A stretch of 60,575 bases of DNA, from the NCBI RefSeq assembly GCF_030160235.1, contig NZ_BSNY01000011.1:1-60575 (forward strand), in the 5' to 3' direction. This DNA is from Mesorhizobium huakuii. Lineage in GTDB: Bacteria > Pseudomonadota > Alphaproteobacteria > Rhizobiales > Rhizobiaceae. Below the pieces are notes generated by a model. It made no database searches. It had not been told where the DNA came from and saw only the letters and a list, made by a program, of their open reading frames with translations. Both the position numbers and the translations under genes were made by a program. Shown piece by piece: positions 55,941-60,575 of this stretch; the stretch's first letter is position 1; each line of letters opens with the position of its first letter.

Positions 55941-56396
55941 TCATGCCGGCGCAACGCCATAGATGACGTCGGCGCGCTTTTCGAAAGCTTCGGCGAACAT
56001 GCGGAAGGCGCGGTCGAACATGGTGCCCATCAGCGCGCCCAGGATGCGGCTCTTGAACTCGTAGTCGATGAAGAAGCGGACGGCGCAGCCGGCGCCATCG
56101 GGCTCGAAACGCCAGACATTGCTGAGATATTTGAACGGGCCATCGATATATTTCACGTCGATGGCGTTCTCGTCGGGCTTCAAAAGTACCTGCGTCGTGA
56201 AGGTCTCGCGGATCGCCTTGTAGCCGATGCTCATATCGGCCAGGAGAACGGTGCGTCCGTCACGCTCCTTGCGCGAGCGCACCGTCAGCGCTTCGCAAAG
56301 CGGCAGGAATTGCGGATAGGCCTCGACATCGGCAACCAGGGCAAACATCTGCTGCGGCGTATGGGCAACGCGGCGGGTGGCTTCGAATTTCGGCAT
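55941..56396 (-). CDS. COQ10/RatA-like START-domain protein
   Basis: 151 residues starting MPKFEATRRVAHTPQQMFALVADVEAYPQFLPLCE, the signature of the COQ10-type START-like family. Members bind ubiquinone and assist respiration; the E. coli homologue RatA was described as affecting ribosome assembly. It follows lipA on the same strand with 10 bp between, so they are co-transcribed. A supporting role in quinone handling is more likely here than a toxin role. Confidence 0.9.
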   Translation of the reverse strand: MPKFEATRRVAHTPQQMFALVADVEAYPQFLPLCEALTVRSRKERDGRTVLLADMSIGYKAIRETFTTQVLLKPDENAIDVKYIDGPFKYLSNVWRFEPDGAGCAVRFFIDYEFKSRILGALMGTMFDRAFRMFAEAFEKRADVIYGVAPA

Positions 56397-56406
56397 GCAA
56401 CCAGCG

Positions 56407-57372
56407 CTAGACCGATTTCTGGAGCTGTACTTCCCGCGCCGCGCGCAGCCGGGCGAAATCGTCGCCGGCATGGTGCGATGAACGCGTCAGCGGGCTCGAT
56501 GCCACCAGCAGGAAACCCTTGGTCCGGCCGATCGTCTCGAAGGACTTGAACTCTTCGGGCGTGACGAAGCGGATCACCGGATGGTGCTTCTTCGACGGCT
56601 GCAGATATTGGCCGATGGTCATGAAGTCGACATTGGCCGTGCGCAGATCGTCCATCAGCTGCAGGATCTCGTTCCGCTCCTCGCCCAGGCCGACCATGAT
56701 GCCGGACTTGGTGAAGATCGACGGATCGAGTTCCTTGACCCGCTGCAAAAGCCGGATCGAGTGGAAATAGCGGGCGCCCGGCCGTACCTTCAGGTAGTTC
56801 GACGGCACGGTTTCGAGATTGTGGTTGAAGACGTCGGGCTTGGCCGCCACGACGATCTCCAGCGCACCGTCCTTGCGCAGGAAATCGGGCGTCAGGATTT
56901 CGATCGTCGTCGACGGCGTTGCCGCCCGGATCGCCCGGATGACATCGGCAAAGTGCTGTGCACCGCCATCGGCGAGATCGTCGCGGTCGACGGAGGTGAT
57001 GACGACGTGGCTGAGCCCCATCTGCTTGACGGCATGCGCGACGCGCGCCGGCTCATCGGGGTCGAGCGCGGTCGGAATGCCGGTGGCGACATTGCAGAAT
57101 GCGCAGGCGCGCGTGCAGATCTCGCCCATGATCATGAAGGTGGCGTGCTTCTTTTCCCAGCACTCACCGATGTTCGGGCAACCAGCTTCTTCGCAGACGG
57201 TCACCAGCTTGTGCGATTTGACGATCTCACGTGTCTCGGCATAGCCCTTGGAGACCGGCGCCTTGACGCGGATCCAGTCGGGCTTGCGCAACACCTCCTG
57301 GTCGGGCTTATGCGCCTTCTCGGGGTGCCGCAGCCGTGGCGCGTTGGCGATCGTGTCGAGGACAGTAACCAT
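56407..57372 (-). CDS. lipA: lipoyl synthase
   Basis: 321-residue radical SAM enzyme that inserts two sulphurs into octanoyl-protein to make lipoate for 2-oxoacid dehydrogenases. The auxiliary cluster Cys are in [13 protein letters not shown] and the radical SAM cluster in [13 protein letters not shown] 57372 gives the usual N-terminus ([14 protein letters not shown]). Its product serves the pyruvate dehydrogenase encoded close by. Confidence 0.97.
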   Translation of the reverse strand: MVTVLDTIANAPRLRHPEKAHKPDQEVLRKPDWIRVKAPVSKGYAETREIVKSHKLVTVCEEAGCPNIGECWEKKHATFMIMGEICTRACAFCNVATGIPTALDPDEPARVAHAVKQMGLSHVVITSVDRDDLADGGAQHFADVIRAIRAATPSTTIEILTPDFLRKDGALEIVVAAKPDVFNHNLETVPSNYLKVRPGARYFHSIRLLQRVKELDPSIFTKSGIMVGLGEERNEILQLMDDLRTANVDFMTIGQYLQPSKKHHPVIRFVTPEEFKSFETIGRTKGFLLVASSPLTRSSHHAGDDFARLRAAREVQLQKSV

Positions 57373-57446
57373 CTGAACCCTGGCTTTTCTCGCGACCACC
57401 CGTCGGCGATCGTCACTTTATCGTCATCTAGGACTTTTCAGCACAA

Positions 57447-57475
57447 AGAAAAAGGCTGCGGCGGCGCATGCCGCC
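57447..57475 (-). terminator. rho-independent terminator after the GlsB-type gene
   Basis: On the minus strand GGCGGC-ATGC-GCCGCC (57475-57460) is followed by GCAGCC and then TTTTTCTTT (57453-57445). Confidence 0.75.
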
Positions 57476-57509
57476 ACAACCGTTTTCGCATAGCCGGGAC
57501 CGATACCGG

Positions 57510-57767
57510 CTAGCGGCGCACCAGGCGACCGACCCAGATCAGCAGGCAGGCGCCGATGAAGCCGGTGATCAGATAGGCGGTCCAACCGACGCCGAACGGG
57601 CCGAAATTGAGCGCCTGCAGGATGGCGTTCAACACGATCGCGCCAACGATGCCCATGATAATGTTCATGAAAATGCCGGTGTTGCTCTTCATGACCATTT
57701 CGGCGAACCAGCCTGCCAGGCCGCCGATGATGATGGCTGCGATCCAGCCCACGCCGTTCAAGTGCAT
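57510..57767 (-). CDS. GlsB/YeaQ/YmgE family small membrane protein
   Basis: 85 residues with three hydrophobic spans (about 5-22, 28-52 and 58-80) and the family Gly pattern IIIGGLAGWFAEMVM ... GIFMNIIMGIVGAIVLNAIL. These transglycosylase-associated proteins are stress-related inner-membrane proteins of unknown activity. Monocistronic: own terminator, 99 bp from the lpdA stop. Confidence 0.9.
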   Translation of the reverse strand: MHLNGVGWIAAIIIGGLAGWFAEMVMKSNTGIFMNIIMGIVGAIVLNAILQALNFGPFGVGWTAYLITGFIGACLLIWVGRLVRR

Positions 57768-57866
57768 ATGCCTTCTCCTTGCGCGCGTAAAAATGCATGC
57801 GGAAACAAACTGCCTTGCCGCCGAGTTCCCAGGGCTTTCGCGGCTGAGTCTCCTGCTGCGAATCTA

Positions 57867-59312
57867 TCATGCGTTCAAGGCGCGGCCATAGGCGTCGAGC
57901 ACGCTCTCCTTCATCATCTCCGACAGCGTCGGATGCGGGAAGATGGTGTGCATCAGCTCTTCCTCGGTGGTTTCGAGATTCATCGCCACGACAAAGCCCT
58001 GGATCAGTTCGGTCACCTCGGCGCCGACCATATGGGCGCCGAGCAGCTGACCGGTCTTCTTGTCGAAGATGGTCTTGATGAAACCCTGGTCCTCGCCAAG
58101 CGCGATCGCCTTGCCGTTGGCGGCGAACTGGAAGCGGCCGACACGGATATCCTTGCCTTCGGCCTTGGCCTTGGCTTCCGTCAGGCCGACGGAGGCAACC
58201 TGCGGATTGCAGTAGGTGCAGCCGGGGATCTTGAGCTTATCGATGGCGTGCACGCCGGGGAAATTCGCGATCTTCTCGATGCACACCACGCCCTCATGCT
58301 CGGCCTTGTGGGCAAGCATTGGCGGGCCGGCGACATCGCCGATGGCGTAGATGCCGGGCACGTTGGTCTTGCCGTAACCGTCGACGACGACGCAGCCGCG
58401 GTCGGTCTTCACGCCAAGCGCTTCAAGGCCGAGGCCCTCGATGTTGCCCTGGACACCGACGGCCGAGATCATACGGTCGGCGGTGATCTTCTCGACCTTG
58501 CCGTCCTTCATCTCGACATGCGCGGTGACCGAGTTCGCACCCTTCTCGACCTTGGTCACCTTGGCTTCGAGTATAATCTTCATGCCTTGCTTCTCGAACT
58601 GCTTTTGCGCGAATTTCGAGACCTCGGCATCCTCGACCGGCATCACCGCCGGCAACAGTTCAACAACGGTCACCTCGGCGCCCATGGTGCGGTAGAACGA
58701 GGCGAATTCGATGCCGATGGCGCCCGAGCCCATCACCAGCAGCGACTTCGGCATCTCCTTCGGCACCATGGCCTCGAAATAGGTCCAGATCAGCTTGCCG
58801 TCCGGCTCGATGCCGGGCAGAGCGCGCGGCCGCGCGCCGGTCGCCAGGATGATGTGCTTGGCGGTGTAGGTGCCCTCGCCCTTGACGCCCTTCGGCACCG
58901 GCGGCTGCGGCTCCATCGGCTTCTTGGCCGTCTTGGAGACGACGACCTCACCGGGCTTCGACAGCTTGGCTTCGCCCCAGATGACGTCGACCTTGTTCTT
59001 TTTCATCAGGAAGGCCACGCCGCCATTGAGCCGCAGCGAAACTTTGCGCGAGCGGTCGACGACGGCCGATGTGTCGACGCTGACCTTGCCGTCGAGCTTC
59101 AGTCCATAGTCCTTCAGATGGTCGGAATAGTGCATGATCTCGGCCGAGCGCAGCAGCGCCTTGGTCGGGATGCAGCCCCAGTTGAGGCAGATGCCGCCGA
59201 GATGCTCGCGCTCGACGATCGCCGTCTTGAAGCCGAGCTGGGCAGAACGCACCGCCGTGACATAGCCGCCGGGGCCGGAGCCGATGATGATGACGTCGTA
59301 GTTCTCAGCCAC
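57867..59312 (-). CDS. lpdA: dihydrolipoyl dehydrogenase (E3)
   Basis: 481-residue FAD enzyme that reoxidises dihydrolipoamide in the pyruvate dehydrogenase complex. FAD fold IIIGSGPGGYVTAVRSAQLG at the N-terminus, redox disulphide in GGICLNWGCIPTKALL, NAD-binding VMGSGAIGIEFASFYR, and dimer-interface His in HTIFPHPTLSEMM at the C-terminus. GTG start at 59312 with AAGGAG upstream. Confidence 0.97.
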   Translation of the reverse strand: MAENYDVIIIGSGPGGYVTAVRSAQLGFKTAIVEREHLGGICLNWGCIPTKALLRSAEIMHYSDHLKDYGLKLDGKVSVDTSAVVDRSRKVSLRLNGGVAFLMKKNKVDVIWGEAKLSKPGEVVVSKTAKKPMEPQPPVPKGVKGEGTYTAKHIILATGARPRALPGIEPDGKLIWTYFEAMVPKEMPKSLLVMGSGAIGIEFASFYRTMGAEVTVVELLPAVMPVEDAEVSKFAQKQFEKQGMKIILEAKVTKVEKGANSVTAHVEMKDGKVEKITADRMISAVGVQGNIEGLGLEALGVKTDRGCVVVDGYGKTNVPGIYAIGDVAGPPMLAHKAEHEGVVCIEKIANFPGVHAIDKLKIPGCTYCNPQVASVGLTEAKAKAEGKDIRVGRFQFAANGKAIALGEDQGFIKTIFDKKTGQLLGAHMVGAEVTELIQGFVVAMNLETTEEELMHTIFPHPTLSEMMKESVLDAYGRALNA

Positions 59313-59328
59313 GGATTTTCTCCTTCAA

Positions 59329-59964
59329 TCACAATTCCAGCATGACGCGCACGACCGATGTCAGCGCCTTGCCGATGTTTCGCGTGTTTTCGGCATCGAG
59401 ATGGACGCCGTCGAGCGGTGTGGTTTGCGACACCGTGCCGGCATCGAAGAAGCCACAGCCGACTTCGTCGGCGAGTGCGGCATATTGCGGAGCGAGCTGC
59501 TTCGATGCCTCATCGCCGCCGGCAAACATTTCCCTGAAATCGGCATTTTCGGTGCGGCTTACAACGGGCGGCGACACAATGAGTATCTGTGGCGCCGGCC
59601 AGTCGAACGGATAGTCATGGCCGCGCACGATGTCGATCAGCCGCTGGATGCCTTGCTTGGCCGCGACCGGATTGCCGTGGATCCACGGCTTCATGTCGTT
59701 GGCGCCGAGCATGATGACGATCAGGTCGATGGGCGCGTGTGTCGTCAGCACAGTCGGCAACAGCCTCGCGCCGTTGCGATCGGCGCCGGCCAGATGATCG
59801 TCGAAGGCCGTGGTGCGGCCATTGAGGCCATCGGCGATAACCTGGACGCCACCGCCAAGCCCGGCCTGCAGCACGCTTGGCCAGCGGTCCTGCAACGCAT
59901 GACGCCCGCCTTCGGCATCGTAGCCCCAGGTCAGCGAGTCGCCGTAGCAAAGCACCGTCTTCAT
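59329..59964 (-). CDS. SGNH/GDSL hydrolase (arylesterase-like)
   Basis: 211 residues. Block I GDSLTWG has the catalytic Ser near residue 9, block III is MLGANDMK, and block V DGVHLDAENTRNIG carries the Asp-His pair. It hydrolyses short-chain esters; the substrate is unknown. No signal peptide, so cytosolic. It overlaps the preceding membrane-protein gene by 4 bp. Confidence 0.92.
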   Translation of the reverse strand: MKTVLCYGDSLTWGYDAEGGRHALQDRWPSVLQAGLGGGVQVIADGLNGRTTAFDDHLAGADRNGARLLPTVLTTHAPIDLIVIMLGANDMKPWIHGNPVAAKQGIQRLIDIVRGHDYPFDWPAPQILIVSPPVVSRTENADFREMFAGGDEASKQLAPQYAALADEVGCGFFDAGTVSQTTPLDGVHLDAENTRNIGKALTSVVRVMLEL

Positions 59965-60377
59965 GCGTTCACCTGTGCATTCATCAAACCGTGTCCCATC
60001 CGCCAGCGTACGAACAGCCAGTGAACCAGCACCGTGGCAAGGCTCGGCAAAACCAGGCCGGCGACGATTGGAAGATCACTCCCCCACTGGCGCTTGTCGA
60101 TCGGCTGCGAGAATGTCCAGCCTATCAGGCCGAGCCCGACCAGCACGAACAGGACAATGGCGCAAAGGGCCAGCCAGTCGATGATCGTGGGTGCATTCGA
60201 AAAGAACTGCGCAACGAAAAACACGATCGTCACGACAATGGTCACAAGCGCGGAAGCCATGAACACCAGAACGTATTCTTCCTGCGCATGGGTTGCGATG
60301 GCCAGTCCCAGCGCGACCAGACCGCCGGCAAACCAGGAAATGAAAAAGGCGAAAAGGCTGGTGAAGAATTTCCGCAC
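59961..60377 (-). CDS. hypothetical inner-membrane protein
   Basis: 138 residues with four hydrophobic spans (about 5-27, 33-55, 65-88 and 100-122). I recognise no named family. GTG start at 60377, with AAGGGAAAAGG upstream. Coupled to the SGNH hydrolase gene and 15 bp after pdhC, so it is carried in the pyruvate dehydrogenase transcript. Confidence 0.75.
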   Translation of the reverse strand: MRKFFTSLFAFFISWFAGGLVALGLAIATHAQEEYVLVFMASALVTIVVTIVFFVAQFFSNAPTIIDWLALCAIVLFVLVGLGLIGWTFSQPIDKRQWGSDLPIVAGLVLPSLATVLVHWLFVRWRMGHGLMNAQVNA

Positions 60378-60392
60378 GAGCCTTTTCCCTTC

Positions 60393-60575
60393 CTAGACCA
60401 GCATGCCCATCGGGTTCTCGATCAGCCGCTTGAAGGCGACCAGCAGTTCCGCGCCAAGGGCTCCATCAACCGCGCGATGGTCCGTCGACAGAGTCACCGA
60501 CATCACTGTGGCGATTTTGATCTCGCCATTCTTGACCACAGCCCGCTCCTCACCGGCGCCGACCGCCAGGATGGT
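60393..60575 (-). CDS. pdhC: dihydrolipoyl acetyltransferase (PDH E2), C-terminal fragment
   Basis: The 3' end of a gene running off the window: 60 codons plus stop. It contains MSVTLSTDHRAVDGALGAELL, where DHRAVDG is the catalytic His-Asp motif of E2 acyltransferases, followed by FKRLIENPMGMLV at the C-terminus. It transfers acetyl groups to CoA in pyruvate dehydrogenase. With lpdA and lipA downstream, PDH assignment is favoured over 2-oxoglutarate dehydrogenase. Confidence 0.92.
   Translation of the reverse strand, partial: TILAVGAGEERAVVKNGEIKIATVMSVTLSTDHRAVDGALGAELLVAFKRLIENPMGMLV

Noticed and set aside
57468-59345. 625-codon open frame on the plus strand
   Set aside because: Antisense shadow of lpdA.

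Overview
The window reads as a high-GC Rhizobiales chromosome, most likely Mesorhizobium or a close relative. That judgement rests on gene content and order in the right half: a pyruvate dehydrogenase E2 end, lpdA, lipA, cinA, ispDF, dusB, ntrB-ntrC-ntrY-ntrX, hfq-hflX. It is also supported by typical rhizobial small families on the left (DUF982, DUF3775, BON, GlsB). No rRNA, tRNA, CRISPR array, transposase or integrase was seen.

Left part (about 0.4-33 kb) is an accessory stress and low-oxygen block. Its genes are short transcription units, most preceded by a 14-bp FNR/FixK-type palindrome (TTGAT/C-N4-A/GTCAA). I located fifteen good copies and two weaker ones between 459 and 33269, and noticed none between 34 and 60.5 kb. 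Genes next to these boxes include a PRPP synthetase, a kinase-like protein, an MgtA-type Mg2+ ATPase, an orphan GroEL, four tandem-domain universal stress proteins, a flavin reductase-like protein, ChaB, a three-BON protein with a host-attachment-family protein, a helix-hairpin-helix protein with DUF3775, Hsp20, a Spy/CpxP-like periplasmic protein, an ABC-FtsX-HlyD exporter, a cytochrome c, and an operon usp - beta-CASP nuclease - phosphoketolase (xfp) - acetate kinase (ackA). In the middle (25542-26186) is a Crp/Fnr-family regulator with no cysteine at all, so of FixK rather than FNR type. Its own promoter region holds a FixJ-like inverted repeat. The simplest model is FixL/FixJ -> this FixK -> the surrounding genes: a hypoxia-survival programme that protects proteins, controls Mg2+ and nucleotide supply, and makes ATP by substrate-level phosphorylation through acetyl phosphate. 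This is an inference from sequence, analogous in gene content to dormancy regulons elsewhere.

Transition (33.5-43.8 kb): a VOC protein, an agmatinase-like ureohydrolase, an outer-membrane beta-barrel, a ProC-like reductase, an aldose epimerase-like protein, a Bax-inhibitor-1 protein, an ECF sigma/anti-sigma pair, a histidine-phosphatase-like protein lacking its catalytic His, a GNAT enzyme, an aromatic aminotransferase and MazG.

Right part (43.8-60.6 kb) is conserved housekeeping sequence: hflX, hfq, a D-amino-acid aminotransferase, the NtrYX and NtrBC two-component systems, dusB, ispDF, cinA, a COQ10/RatA-like protein, lipA, a GlsB-type membrane protein, lpdA, an SGNH hydrolase, a small membrane protein and the 3' end of pdhC. 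The large antisense ORFs here are GC-frame shadows and are not annotated.
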